DNA from: Monilinia fructicola
Lineage: Eukaryota > Ascomycota > Leotiomycetes > Helotiales > Sclerotiniaceae
Assembly: GCA_008692225.1 (NCBI GenBank)
Contig: VICG01000008.1
Span: 1,700,001 to 1,764,000, forward strand
Direction: 5' to 3'
DNA: 64,000 nt
The notes beneath the pieces are model-generated. The model made no database searches, was not told the DNA's origin, and saw nothing but the letters and a program-made list of their open reading frames with translations. Made by a program: the position numbers and the translations under genes. Below are positions 24,059-35,586 of this stretch, one piece after another. Each line of letters starts with the position of its first letter. Position 1 is the first letter of the stretch.

Positions 24059-24734
24059 ATCGATCCATCGGCCGCTTGATTGGCGGTGGAGTCTCAAGAT
24101 GCAGGTACCAAGATTCTAGCTTCATACGATCCGATCTACAGCAATAAATCCCCCGTTGGATGAGTGTGGTTGGGCGTGTGCGTGCGCGTGTGCGTGTGCT
24201 TACGGAGGATACTGTCCAGTGTCCACGGGTCGTCGTGCTTGTCTGGAATTCTGAATCGAATCGGTGAGGTCGAGGATTTCCATCGTATCAAAAAAAGGTG
24301 CTTTGCGTAAGAGATGCAGGTGCAGGTAGGACGGGTGGCTGGTTCATGTTCAGATCGGGCAAGGCTAAACTAACTGACGTCGACCCAACCTTACCTATTG
24401 TGGATTGAGCGCCGCTTTTAATCTAGCACCCATCCTTCGGGTGTTCCCGAATAGCGGCGGCTCGGCAAGATCGGGCTTGGGGACGTACGGTACCTCCTTA
24501 TCTTATCCATGGGATATTTGGGTAGGATTTGCCTAACCAGATATAACACACACCATCGTCATCGTCATCATCATCATCACATCATCAAAGCACAATTCGC
24601 CTCCATCATACCTACCAGGTACCTATAGCTAGCGACCTACCCAACCACCTAGCACCTTCAACCCAACATCAATCATCCCACCAACCATCCTCTCCACCCC
24701 GTACCTACACCCCAATCACAATCACAATCACACC

Positions 24735-25532
24735 ATGTATTCCATCGCGCCCTCTCCCGCTCCCGCTCCCGCCCCCACCCTCCTGTCAGACCCCATAGCC
24801 TCCACCCCACCCGACCCCTCCGCCCCCTCCGTCCTCCGCTACATAATCGGCTTCCTCCTCATCGGCATCGCCTGGGGCTTCACCACGCCCTTCATCCGCG
24901 CCGCCGCACGAACCCACCAACCCCCCACGCACCCCATCCTCTCCACCCCCTCGGTCACGCGCTCGTTCCTCAAAGCAAAGCTGTACGGCGCCTTCTTCGG
25001 CGTCGTCGATCTCCTGAGGAATCCCCGGTACGCGATCCCGCTCGTGCTGAATCTGACCGGGAGCATCTGGTTCTTTCTGTTGATTGGTCAGGCGGGTGAG
25101 TGGAGTGTAACTTTCTTTTTCTTTCTCGATGTGTACTCGCGCGGTGCAGAGGTGGTGCCATGTGATGTGATGTGATGCGATGCGATGCGATGCGACGACG
25201 TCGATGCTGATGATAGAAATAGAACTTTCGTTGACCGTCCCCATTACCAATTCCCTCGCATTTCTCTTCACAGTCTTGGGGAAATGGTGGGTCGAGAGAA
25301 AAGTCATCAGTCGCGGTAAGTCCCCCCCTCCAAAAGAATCCGGCTTCATTCTTCTCCTCCTCCTTCTCCTTCCCCTCCCCCGTTCATCAACACCTTCAAT
25401 CGAAGCAAAGAGTCCAAACATCGATCAACCCCGAGTACGAGTACGGGAGCTGATATATTGTCAGATACCTGGATTGGTATGATCCTGTCCCTATGTGGCA
25501 TCGCACTCTGCGTGCACAGTAAGACGGGATGA
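24735..25532 (+). CDS. TMEM234-like small multi-pass membrane protein
   Basis: Exons 24735-25095, 25217-25315 and 25465-25532 (GT-AG, phases agree) give 175 aa. After a Pro/Ala-rich N-terminus there are four hydrophobic segments. Landmarks are GIAWGFTTPFIR in helix 1, NLTGSIWFFLLIGQA in helix 2, LSLTVPITNSLAFLFTVLG in helix 3 and a last helix WIGMILSLCGIALCV. The pattern W(G/A)xTxPFIR ... N..GS..F ... VPI.NSLAF is that of the TMEM234 family, a drug/metabolite-transporter-like half-size protein of unknown substrate. It ends shortly after the last helix, as usual. Intron 2 carries C-rich runs. GC content of exon 1 is clearly higher than its surroundings. Confidence 0.85.
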
Positions 25533-26442
25533 GCTTTCGGTTAGCTATTTTTGGATCCTTTTTTTTTGTTTCGGTAGTGGGGGATTCGATATGCGACGGA
25601 CGGAAGGATTGGATGAAGCAAGGATCGAATCATGTGAGCGTTTGGGAGATTGTGTAGAAATTCGATGCCGCTGCGTTACGAGGCTGAGGTATTTCTTCTC
25701 TGCCTACATATCACGTTGATGCAAAGAGTATTTTAGGATTCACGTTATCATTGGATGCTCGGATGTTGGAGAGCGTGGCGTTATGGACATCACATAGAGC
25801 TTCGATATTGAGAAAATCCGATACCATAAGAAAGCCGATATTTTAGAAACCCGATATTGACAACATCCGATAGTGCGAGATCCGATAGTGCATTTCAATC
25901 AATCCATGGATATCTTAATAATAACAAGTCAAAGATTAACATTAGACACACTAGCGCAGCTCTATGGTCTATGCTCTAAATCGGACCATCTCTCATCTAA
26001 TAATCCCAGATGCCAGGTGAGTAAAGAACCAAGGAAAACCTGACCGCCGGGGTCAGGCCAAGCAAGAACCGACATTTGCGCCATCCCATGCCAACCACCA
26101 ACCCCCTTTTTGTGTATTATTCGGGAATTTCAATCCAACCCAATCCAAGCCAAGCCATACCATGCCATTCTAAACCCATCGTTCCAAACAGTCCAAAGTC
26201 GAGCAGAGACACCAAGTATTACCAATCACAGCCCCCATCTCCCATCCCATCACATCCCATTCCACCCCCCCTCAGAACATCCGTACAATACAGTCAGTAA
26301 GTAAGTAGTTGTTACAAACGCTCTCCCCACCACCAAGCTACTCATCCGCCATCCTCTCCCAGCAGTCAGGCACATCACACACATCACACCACATCCCGCG
26401 TCCAGGGGTTTCCGTTCAAGTCGGAACGCTAACGCTGACAGC
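25533..26442. other. Convergent intergenic region with a regular GATA array
   Basis: Between the 3' ends of the TMEM234-like gene and the next minus-strand gene. It contains six CGATA words spaced about 16 bp apart (25803-25887) and C-rich CCCATCCCATC tracts near 26230. No gene supported. Confidence 0.5.
25803..25887. repeat. Six CGATA motifs at about 16-bp spacing
   Basis: CGATA occurs at 25803, 25819, 25836, 25852, 25868 and 25883; five of the six are CCGATA. The bases between differ, so only the motif and spacing are conserved. It may be a decayed minisatellite or a GATA-factor array. Confidence 0.7.
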
Positions 26443-27362
26443 TCAACGTCTCGCCCGAACCCATCTCTGCACATGTCTCAAGCTCGGATCCTCCTGCGTC
26501 CAGCGGCCCATGCCGTAATCCGACGAGCGCAAATCCGAGTAGATGGCCTCGTCCGTGATGGAAACCAACTCCTATTTCCCCGATCAGCACGCCGAACGGA
26601 AACCACGATGGGGAGAGCAGGCATGATCCCTGCTCGCCGCGAGTGTCACGCTCGGAAGTGGGGGGACGGCTCGGCGGCGCGGAGTGGAGAAGGGAAGAAA
26701 TGGGAACGGCGCCCAGGGGAGGAAAGGGGGGGGGGGGGGAAAGTCAAAAACGTACCGCTCGGAGCTGCGCGTCGCATGCGTTCAATTGATCCGTGTGCCC
26801 GGTATGAGGTCGCTCGCCTTGCAACACCTGGTCTCTGTACGTGATCCAACGCTGGGCCGCGCCTTGACGAAGGTAGATCTTTTGAGCCTCGTGGCGGCGG
26901 GAAAAGGCGTCGAGCAGTACCCTGTTGCTGTCAGTATCGGAGATCACCAAAGACCTCATGGAGCCTCTCGTGCGCTTTTGGTGGTCAGGAGAGACGTACT
27001 GTTGCAAATTCCGCTTTGGACTGCTCGTCTGCGCCACCGCGGACCCGTGGGACTCGAGTTTTCGGCCGCGCAATTTAGGATGTGTTGGCCGTCGAGGGAG
27101 CATTGACGGAGAGCGGCATATCCTTCGGTATAGTAATCATCCATGTGGGACGGTTCGGTAGGAGCAGCAGCGATGTAGTATTGAAGAGTGCGGAAGTCAG
27201 AGAGAAGATCTGCTACCCGAGCAGTTCTCTGATCATTCACTAGTGATTGTGTCAGTCATTGATCCCAGTTAACCCTCATCCGTCCCGAATGTATTATCAG
27301 GACGAGAACAAACGGCCGCCCTGTGTGGTCGGAACACCCATTCACTTACATCCGTCGGCCAT
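26443..27362 (-). CDS. Unrecognised small multi-exon protein
   Basis: I do not recognise the family. A four-exon model gives about 180 aa: 27362-27350 (only ATG GCC GAC GGA plus one base, before GTAAGT), 27239-27000, about 26921-26756 and 26571-26443. The product is helical and charged: a DLLSDFRTLQYYI segment, a PSHMDDYYTEGYAAL segment, a Cys-containing ILNCAAENS stretch, a long helix DAFSRRHEAQKIYLRQGAAQRW, and a C-terminus with GRWTQEDPSLRHVQRWVRARR. No signal peptide or membrane segment. The junction between exons 2 and 3 is one base out of phase with the best donor (26999), so a small error or a different donor is involved. The last intron contains a 14-base G/C run. Confidence 0.55.
26726..26739. 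repeat. 14-base G homopolymer
   Basis: G14 on this strand, lying inside the last intron of the minus-strand orphan gene, where it reads as C14 just after the donor. Confidence 0.9.
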
Positions 27363-28120
27363 TGTGTATGTAGGTCTATTGTATTGGAAACGTGCTGTAA
27401 CGTCAAATGACGGGAGAATAAACTTGACGAGAGCGACTTGCGAATGGGAAAGGAGTGGCGACGTGCAGACGATGAGGGATTGAATGAAAGAGACTGTGCC
27501 GTGGATGTCTTGAAAAAATGAAGCCATCTCGGCCGTTTATGAAGCATTTCAAAATCGCAACGGACTAGACTTGACGTTGAGTCTGGAGATTGATCATCCA
27601 CCGTGAATCTCAACGTGGCTGGCTAACGGGGGGGAAGACCTCAGCCAGGCAAAGCCAATTCTTTGATTCCATTGGAAATATTAGATGCCATTGAGTGACT
27701 CTCGCGGTAGAGACAGCCATTTGAGCCCCACCACAAAAGTCCGATTCTAATGATACGGGAGCTCAAAGCTAGTTTAAACCCTACAGAGCTGTGAGGATGT
27801 AAGGATGCAAGGATACTAAGCTATTGTGGTATATTCAGGATATGCATGACGGCAGTGATATGCGATGTGTTCAAGGGTTCAGGTCAAATGGCCCGAGGCG
27901 GGTTTAGGGATAGCGTTGTGTAATGGGTGCATCTTCAGTTCTTAGGGGAAGGTGAGAAGGAGAATGTAGGGATTAGGGCGTGCGAACGAGTGGTCGAGGA
28001 TGATGGAAGGATGAGATGAAAAGATGGATAGTGGGTATGGTTATGGGTCCCTTGTGTGTGATGTACAGTCAAATCTACAGTACTGTATGTAAGTGTGGGT
28101 GCGTGGGTGTATGGGTGTCT

Positions 28121-28215
28121 GGTATGGGTGGTATGGGTGGTATGGGTGGTATGGGTGGTATAGGTGGTATGCGTAGTATGCGTGGTATGCGTGGTATGCG
28201 TGGTATGCGTCGTAC
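28121..28215. repeat. 9-bp minisatellite GGTATGGGT to GGTATGCGT, about ten copies
   Basis: Four copies of one variant followed by five of a second variant differing by one base, then a decayed unit. Confidence 0.9.
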
Positions 28216-28924
28216 CGTATGTGGATAAAATGGTTTGGATTCCTTCTAGTTCTAGTTCTCCTGGGTAAGGAGGTGAAGTAAGAAAAGAAAGAAAAGAAAA
28301 GAGAGAGAAGCACTACTCCTGTGCTCGACCTCGGTACCTTAAAGTTGTTGCTCGCGTGGGAACAAGGATGGTAAATTTCAGCCTTCATAACCTGGCGACC
28401 CATCAATCCATCTCGTCCACTCACAATGGCGGGAAAAACGCCATCGCAGGAAAAACCATGCAAGTTCAAGGCTCAAAGTGTGTATTGCGATCTAAATAGG
28501 TGGCCAATCAGCAGCCTAGAAATCAGAACACAACATCGCTACAGCTGAAGGTGTAGATGGCATCTCACTCACATTGGACAAGCGGTGGCTGCGCCCATGT
28601 ACCAACCGTATCGATGCAATAAGTATCCATGGATCTTACACTTACATACTGGACTGGACTGTATCATTTTACATACATCAGTGCCACAACCATACTCTAC
28701 ACAGGAAAAACTCCCGAGTTCTGTCACAAATTAAAGTCGATCCGTCCAGGGCCATACAACGCAATACAAGTTTTACCCGGTACCAAGATATGTATGATTC
28801 CTTTGAGGGATCGTTTCTCATCACCACGCTCAATTGAATCTGTCCTGATCCGTAAACTTGGTAGACTTGGTAAACCCAATAAACCCACTTGGGACCCGGT
28901 CCCAATATGCAATACGCAATCCGC

Positions 28925-28963
28925 AATGCTCAATACTCAATACTCAATACTCAATACTCAATA
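28925..28963. repeat. 7-bp tandem repeat CAATACT, about five copies
   Basis: Perfect heptamers in non-coding DNA, ending in CAATATT. Confidence 0.9.
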
Positions 28964-29588
28964 TTTCGGATCCCCTGTCCTATATTTATGTTTGAGATGT
29001 GAGATGTGAGATGATGGAACGTAATGATTCGATCAATGCCATTGATTGCCCAAACCACTACAGTACCTAGTGTATTCTGCGTAGGGCTGCAAATGCTAGA
29101 TCTTGGATTGATGCTGCAGTACAGGAAAGGAAAGCAAAGGAAAGTAAAGGAATGCTGTTCTGGATCTAGTCAGATCCCTTTGAGATCATCATCGCACTAG
29201 GTACAGTACACATCACCGCACCCGTACCTAGTAAATATGGGTCGCCCGTCTATACTTTCAGTTCAACAGGGCTCAAGCCACAACAAGGCTATGTTTTAGT
29301 CTCGTCTCTTCTTGTCCCTGGCTGAAGGACATACCTAGGGAGGTACATACATACAGTACTGTACATACCCGCTGGACAGTACAAATTGGCTGTGCCTAAT
29401 TGACAAGATGACAAATGAGATGTGGCTTTCTCGCCTACATTCCCTCGGTATCGAATAAAATTATCATCACACATTATTGTTCATCATAGTAGTGTTTCTT
29501 GGCCAATCATTCGCCGGTTTTTACCGAACGCATTTCATAATTGCCTCTTCTGGATATCTTGCCTCATCTTTGTACTCATGATCGACAA

Positions 29589-30721
29589 CTAGTCCTTCTC
29601 TGCAATGGCCTGCAACCTCTCGTCAATCTCCTCTTCCGCCAGAGCCCTGAAGCCCGGATCTGTACCCTCCTTTCCGTCCTTTCTAGGGCCCCAACTATAC
29701 CAATCTCTAACTCGCCTTTCTTAAAATCAACGCTGAGAACTGTGCTCAAAGTCGTGATGCCTAATTCTACTACATCTTCCCAGCTACCTTCTGCATGATC
29801 CTTGTTCTTGAGCTTCTTTTCCAAATGATTGAAAGCCTCTTGCTGCTTTGGGCCCGAAGCAGTTGCTTTGTAACCAGTGAAGTAGCCAGCTGGGTCACAT
29901 TTGTACAGTTGAGGACCGAACTCGGAATCCAACGATATCAACGTGGTTGCAACACCATATGGTCTCATGTATGCCTAGAAAAAATGTTAGGTTAGCAAGA
30001 TGAAGAGAGATACAGTACCATCCAAAATCCCGACAGAGATCCTATTAAAGTAAGCTTACTCTTTGGGTATAAACTTGGCTGATATTGGCGATCCTCTTTG
30101 CCAGGGCATCACACGGCATCTCGTATCCAAACTTATATCTGAATTCGGCAGCCTCACCAATAGCTCTCTGAACGGAGGCTCTTGCATCTGCGATAGAACC
30201 TGTCATGACACATCCTACGGATGGTGACAATTGGAAGATATGGGAAACGGATGATGGATCGATGAGCTTATCCTATATGAATCGCCAATATATTAGTATT
30301 GAACTTGAAATAGAATCTGGAACAGTGTGTCGTACGGGGACCTTCTTTTGAGACAAAACAACGGCACAATCCTTTCCTCGAATGCCTACGGACATGATGT
30401 TCGCAGCAGTGATAGCTTTGAAAGCATACTCTATCCTCGTAAGAGCAGTTAGTATAATATCATTGCATGTTCTGTTGGATTGGGGTTTCGATAAATGAGT
30501 ATAGCTGAAGATCCTACGAATCCCACGGCTTTAACAGTTCTATTTGCGTCTGCATCTACCTACCAACTTGGTATAATCTTCCTGTATCAGAAAAGATGGT
30601 GATATGTCTATCGTAACCTGCGCTACCTATTTGGAACCGTTAGCTTGAGCTGCTTGGGTTTCTTGGGCTTCCTGCGGAGCTTGTCAAGAAGCGGGCGCGC
30701 GAGAACAAACGTACCCGACAT
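29589..30721 (-). CDS. SCL1: 20S proteasome subunit alpha-1 (Scl1/PSMA6 type), frame broken near the C-terminus
   Basis: Alpha-ring subunit of the 20S proteasome core. The alpha-subunit N-terminal signature is present: [21 protein letters not shown], followed by [28 protein letters not shown], and [17 protein letters not shown]. Five exons fit perfectly: 30721-30715 (7 nt), 30626-30564, 30430-30336, 30272-30060 and 29974-29589. The last exon is one base short of a whole codon number. The run CCCC at 29689-29692 (GGGG on the coding strand) appears to lack one base; with it the frame ends normally at TAG 29591-29589 after a conserved acidic tail. As read, a false 25-residue Arg-rich tail is produced. 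The gene is essential in fungi, so error is more likely than loss. It is divergent to the WKF-domain gene. Confidence 0.92.
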
Positions 30722-31151
30722 TTTGAAGAAGTTGGCTGGGCGATTGAATTTGATGGATGGGGTATCTCGCAACAACAAAAACGACGGCAGATTTAAATTA
30801 AAGAGTATCGTACTTGTGGGATGAGAAGTTATGGTGTTGAGGGGGTTATGAAGCTTCAAAAGTTGTGATGTAGCTATCTAACCTTTACACGCGGAAGCTT
30901 GAATGCCTGGAACGACTAAGAGGGTTTTAGTTTCAAAATAGCTTAGCGTCTGTAATTAAAGCGGCGTGAAGAAGTCTTATCAAGTAAAAAAAAAGTTATC
31001 TGCGATTCTTCACATCACATCACACATCACATCAATTCGAGCATCAAGCTTGTGGTTTTCTTTTATCGATCAAAACGTACCTTGCAAAGTGTAAATTTCG
31101 ATTGATGCATACGCAGACTGGTAGACTCTTGTATTTCTCAAATTCTTTACC
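30722..31151. promoter_or_regulatory. Shared divergent promoter region of SCL1 and the WKF-domain gene
   Basis: 430 bp between two diverging start codons, containing an ATCACATC-type short repeat at about 31008-31032. I do not see a clear PACE (GGTGGCAAA) proteasome element. Shared control is inferred from position only. Confidence 0.4.
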
Positions 31152-32543
31152 ATGACACCTCCAACTTCCGCGAGTGGAGGTGTGCCACGAATCCCCTCAT
31201 GGAAACGATTAGGCTTAAAGTTGAAATCGGCCCAAGATTCCTCGGATTCCAATCCTCAATCCTCAATTACCGAAGCCCCAAAAGAAATCGAAATAGGAAA
31301 TAGGAAAAGATCCAGAGATCCTGAGCTCGAGCATGAAACTTCGGCGAAAAAGCCGAAAAATCTCAACTCTTATCCTACCTCTGAACCACAACGACCTATC
31401 GCTCCCGATTCGATTACTACGCCCAAAACTACGCGAAAGAAATCAGTCACATTCACCCCAGAGACAAAATCTCAAGATGGCGATAGCATAAAACAGTTAT
31501 ACTTAGGTTGGGTAGCCGATCAAAAAGCCCAAGACGACTTTTTCTACGGTCCTTCGACGACTCAAGCTTTTGAAACGCCTGTACCAACTATAGTCGAAGA
31601 ACAGTTTGATACCACACTTCCAGAGAAGGAACGAAGAGTGAAAAGAGTCAAGAAGCCCAAATTGGAAGAGAAGGCCAAAAATGGTACAACTGAGAAGGAT
31701 TCGAAACCCCAAAAGTCATTAAAAAAGGCGAAAGTCTCGAAACCCACTGCCGCTCCCCGTCCATTCCTGGCCTATTTAAGACAATATCACGAATCGAAGG
31801 AGACGTGGAAGTTTAACAAGAATCATCAAAATCACCTATTGAAACACGCTTTCAACGTCGAGGTCGTTCCTTCCGATCACGCATATCTTCTCTACGAGTA
31901 CGTCAGAGGCTTGCAAGGAGGGGTCAGAAAAAGACTGCGAGACGAAGCATTGAGCATCAAGGTGAAGGACCGAGAAGCAGACGCTTCGGGGTTTCCTGCC
32001 ACAATGGCGGAAAGTAATAAAAGGCAGAGAGAGTACGATATCGCTATAAATGAATATGTTGCGTCAATGACCGCGGCTGGCGCATCTTCTCAAATGGGGT
32101 ATGAGGAAGGGGTACTTATGGGTTTGTCAGACGCAGCCATGGCTCCGAGGATGGCCAAGAGGATGAGAGCCGAACAAATTCTTGCTGAATTGGGCTCCTC
32201 TTCAGAAGAAACAACAGATACGCAAACTATAGGGACGGAAACTGTGGCCACAGATGAAGAACAACGGTTGCAATTGAAGGACGGTACCACTCAAAAGCTC
32301 AGAAGAAAAAGAAAGCAACGAACACTTGCCACTGATGATTCGAGTTCCTCTGACTCCGACTCAAGTAGTGACTCGGATGATAGCAGCTCTGAAGATGAAT
32401 CCATGGCAAATGATGACAAGTCGGACGAATCATCTTCCAGCTCATCAAGCAGTTCGTCTGGTTCGAGTAGTGATGAGGATTCATCCAGCGAAGACGATTC
32501 GAGTAGCAGTGACAGTGAGGATAGCGAGGACGGCATTCAATAG
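31152..32543 (+). CDS. WKF-domain protein (C7orf50 homologue)
   Basis: Single-exon gene, 463 aa, frame intact. The central segment (about residues 200-270) has PFLAYLRQYHESKETWKFNK, NHLLKHAFNVE and AYLLYEYVRGLQGGVRKRL. This carries the W-K-F core of the WKF domain found in human C7orf50 and fungal relatives, which are thought to be nucleolar. Upstream are basic, Lys-rich NLS-like stretches (RRVKRVKKPKLEEKAK and similar). The C-terminus is an extremely Ser/Asp/Glu-rich tract (last 80 residues) with many casein-kinase-2-like sites. Molecular role is unknown; a ribosome-biogenesis role is inferred from composition and family. Confidence 0.85.
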   Translation: MTPPTSASGGVPRIPSWKRLGLKLKSAQDSSDSNPQSSITEAPKEIEIGNRKRSRDPELEHETSAKKPKNLNSYPTSEPQRPIAPDSITTPKTTRKKSVTFTPETKSQDGDSIKQLYLGWVADQKAQDDFFYGPSTTQAFETPVPTIVEEQFDTTLPEKERRVKRVKKPKLEEKAKNGTTEKDSKPQKSLKKAKVSKPTAAPRPFLAYLRQYHESKETWKFNKNHQNHLLKHAFNVEVVPSDHAYLLYEYVRGLQGGVRKRLRDEALSIKVKDREADASGFPATMAESNKRQREYDIAINEYVASMTAAGASSQMGYEEGVLMGLSDAAMAPRMAKRMRAEQILAELGSSSEETTDTQTIGTETVATDEEQRLQLKDGTTQKLRRKRKQRTLATDDSSSSDSDSSSDSDDSSSEDESMANDDKSDESSSSSSSSSSGSSSDEDSSSEDDSSSSDSEDSEDGIQ

Positions 32544-33661
32544 TTCATGACGCTGTGCACTACGTGCGATTTCTCATGGTAATGGTTGATGGAAGGATGC
32601 AGCTTTTTGTGAATTGGCAATTCGCGAAACGCTTTGATGTCCCATGCCTGCCGACATTGAGCTACCTGATGATCGATGATGCAGTGGATGGAGCGGAAAA
32701 TGTACAGGTTGATTTCTTGTTTCCTCTTTTAATGGCCGAATTGAAGTATGGCTGAAAGGACAATATATGGTTGGTGGCTATCAGTGGATATATTTTCTCC
32801 GATATCTAATAAGTCAACCACGATATTATTAACTGAGATACCCAAATGAAAAGTCCATGGCATCAAATACGCAAATACCGGTTTTCTCTTCGCCAATTAA
32901 ATACCATTTCTCAAGCAATATTACTTCTTATCAGTAACTCTGTGAAACCGCTTTCTGCGCCGCATATGCATCATGGATATGCAAATGGATCTACTCGAGT
33001 AAATCGTTCTCGTGATGAAACTAACTCTTTCCAAAAGGTCCTTCCTTAACTTATCAACGTCATTTTACCCCCCAAGTTCCCGACGCCCACGCCCACTTAT
33101 CGAAATCAACCAATCACATGAAAGCTTTCCCACCTTCCTTAAGAATGATAATGTACAGAGTACTGACTCGAGGAATCCCATCGCTCTAAACATCCATCCA
33201 TACATGCACAACGACATCCTCTAAACATTTTTGAGACTTTATATGAGCGATTATTTGATCATCTGTCCGACATCACCCATAGACCTTTCACCGCCATTCC
33301 AAGGTTGGCTTTGCTTTCGAGCGATATCTACTTGCAGTAAGAGAGGTGTTATGGTAATATCATCGAATCACTCGATTAGGCAGGCAGGAGAGGCCATCAT
33401 TCGTGCATTGCATACTAATAAGGTTACTTACTACTTCCTTCCAAACACCGTTTGATTCATTTACAACGACTCGAATCCCCTTCCGCCCAGCTTGAGACTT
33501 TCGCTGTCTCCCAATTAAATAAATACGGTTTAAACATAAGACAGACGAGTCCGTTATTACAGCTTACTCGAGGGCGAGCTGGAACATACATTCGGATTGA
33601 AGGAGAGGCGGAATTTAGGAAGGTTGCAAAAGTAATCTTGGGTATCTTCATCTACAGTGCA
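32544..33661. other. Intergenic region, nothing recognised
   Basis: About 1.1 kb between two plus-strand genes. Small frames are open but none has homologous-looking content. It presumably holds the terminator of the WKF gene and the promoter of the next gene. Confidence 0.5.
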
Positions 33662-34436
33662 ATGACGAGAGCGATTGTTTACAGTGTTGCTCTCGCGGCT
33701 TTTGTCGCTGGTATGCCATTTTCTATGCCAATGATGTTCTCTGGAAGCCTGCCCTCGGGCTCCCCCATCACATCTATCAAAACAGTATAGCATGATAGCT
33801 GATCCGTCAATATGTACAGCAACCACAATGACTTTCTGGTCAATCTTTTCACCCGACTGGATTACATGGGACGTAACAACACCGAACGGAAATCATGTAA
33901 TGAAAATGATAGGACTTCATCGCAGCTATAGTTCGCTTACGGGCCACTATTCTCATTTCCCTACACCCGAAGATTGTGAAGGGCCAGATAGAGGTTTTTG
34001 TTCTATGTGGCGATCCGTGGGGTTCTTGATGTCTTTCGCAGCTGTGGTGGAATTGGTTACGGTAGTTGCGTACGTAGTTGTGCTGTTTGGTGGCAAGCAG
34101 AAGAGAGAGACGGGCTGGAAGATACTGGCCTTTATGCTGGTGTTAGTAGGCTTAGTCCAGGCGGCTAGTATGAGTATTGTGGTACGTTGTGTTTGTTTCA
34201 AATATGGAAGGGGCAAGAGGCAATATGATACTGACAATCGATAGGCATATCTCTATGACCACGATGAGCAATTCTTTCCAGGCTGGAAGCTGGATATTGG
34301 ATGGATTCTTTGCACTGTCAGCTGGTGCATATCGATTGTTTCGGCTGGTTGTATTACCCTCTCTGCATTCGCCTTTGCTCCTGAAGATGGCTACGAACTT
34401 ATACCCAGTGAACACTACGGAGGTATCTCCGGATAG
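33662..34436 (+). CDS. Claudin-like four-pass membrane protein
   Basis: Exons 33662-33710, 33820-34181 and 34245-34436 (GT-AG, phases agree) encode 200 aa. Four hydrophobic helices are visible: residues about 5-25, 85-110, 115-135 and 155-180. The first extracytoplasmic loop after FSPDWITWDV contains two cysteines (EDCEGPDRGFCSMW), a claudin/PMP22-superfamily-like arrangement also found in fungal Sur7-like proteins. After helix 3 come AYLYDHDEQFFPGWKLDIGW and a final helix, then the short tail YELIPSEHYGG. The start is the first ATG in an upstream-open frame. Likely plasma membrane; function unknown. Confidence 0.7.
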
Positions 34437-35586
34437 GTCTACTCCGGACGCTTCTGCAATCGACTCGTGGTGCATTTATATGATCACAACGTTTCTGGTC
34501 TACTTCTCTTGGCATCTATACTTCTGGTAAAAATATGGATTGGCCTTTTGTCAACTTTTATAGTACATTTTGGTATGGGTGGCGGTTCTGCATACGGTGC
34601 ATTTCTGGACTGCTGTTTGAATCTACGCGTATACGACTGATGGTTTGTCTTGAATTGAATGGGATCTAATTAATTTGAATTGATGGTTAGAAACTTGGAG
34701 TTAGGGTAACGAAATAATAGCCCTCATCTTGATTATCTATCAGTCTTTCTTGAAGACGCCGAAGCTTATCTGAAATACTCACTAACATATGCAGCTTCCC
34801 ATCGACAACCATACAACGTTACTTACCTGGGGATTTCATAGGATTATGAGTCAATTATTTGTACATCTAGCTCAATGAATGAATGAATCTCGGCACTACA
34901 GTCTTGGGCGATTAATATCCCAACATATTTTGTGCAAACAATAAAACTTAACATGCCTCGGTATTTGCATTTGAATGATTTATGTAGCACACTTCATGGG
35001 GACGGAAAGGAGTGTATTTTCTATTTTCTGGATCTCTAACCTTGGCCATTCGTCACGATAATGAAAAAGATAGAGAAGAGAGGGAAGGGAAATCCCGAGG
35101 TTTATAGGTTTATGCATTGGTTGTTGCATGGTGAGTGACGTTGTGGTGCAACTGGGACAAACGCTAATCCTCAAAGTCGTACAACCAGTGAGGCCTTGTG
35201 GCCTGTGTCATTCAATTAGTTCTAGTGAAACGCACACTTTCCTGCCAATTGCCGTTTACACAACGGCAGTGTGCACGTTTGCTGGCATCTTCTTGCTGAA
35301 GACTGTTTGCTTGTTCATCACAAGGTATTTGAATCGGCTGATTGCATGGTTGTATTTCTTGCATGTTTGCGTTTATAGCATCATTCTAAGAGTTTGTAGT
35401 GACAAACATGACAAGAGTCTAGGTGGGTCGAGGCCGTTGAACCATTTCATTAAGCTCTACCCTGCATTTAACACTCTTTCACAACATATTGGAATCGAAT
35501 CTGCACCTTATAACGTGCGGAAGAGCCTGATTTAATTCCACCAGGAAAGGAGAGAGGCCATCAGCCGCCCACTACCATCAACAGAC
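34437..35586. other. Intergenic region, nothing recognised
   Basis: 1.15 kb. A TGAATGAATGAAT run lies at about 34876. A hydrophobic frame at 35128-35535 is not supported as a gene. Confidence 0.45.

Larger units (their letters stand above)
21718..24734. other. Long non-coding region between divergent genes
   Basis: About 3 kb upstream of both the C2-domain gene and the TMEM234-like gene. It contains TGTAG, CCCAT and CCCTCA repeats, a 300-bp AT microsatellite and four palindromes of the TACCTAGGTA type. The last 200 bases are C-rich, with CATCAT and AATCACA runs, and probably form the promoter and 5' UTR of the following gene. No gene supported. Confidence 0.55.
27363..29588. other. Intergenic region with minisatellites
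   Basis: About 2.2 kb between the start of the orphan gene and the 3' end of SCL1. It holds a TGGTATGGG/TGGTATGCG minisatellite (28121-28215) and a heptamer CAATACT array (about 28925-28963). No gene supported. Confidence 0.5.

Noticed and set aside
35128..35535. Hydrophobic 135-codon frame just upstream of an F-box-like gene
   Set aside because: No recognisable family or signal; probably promoter or leader sequence.
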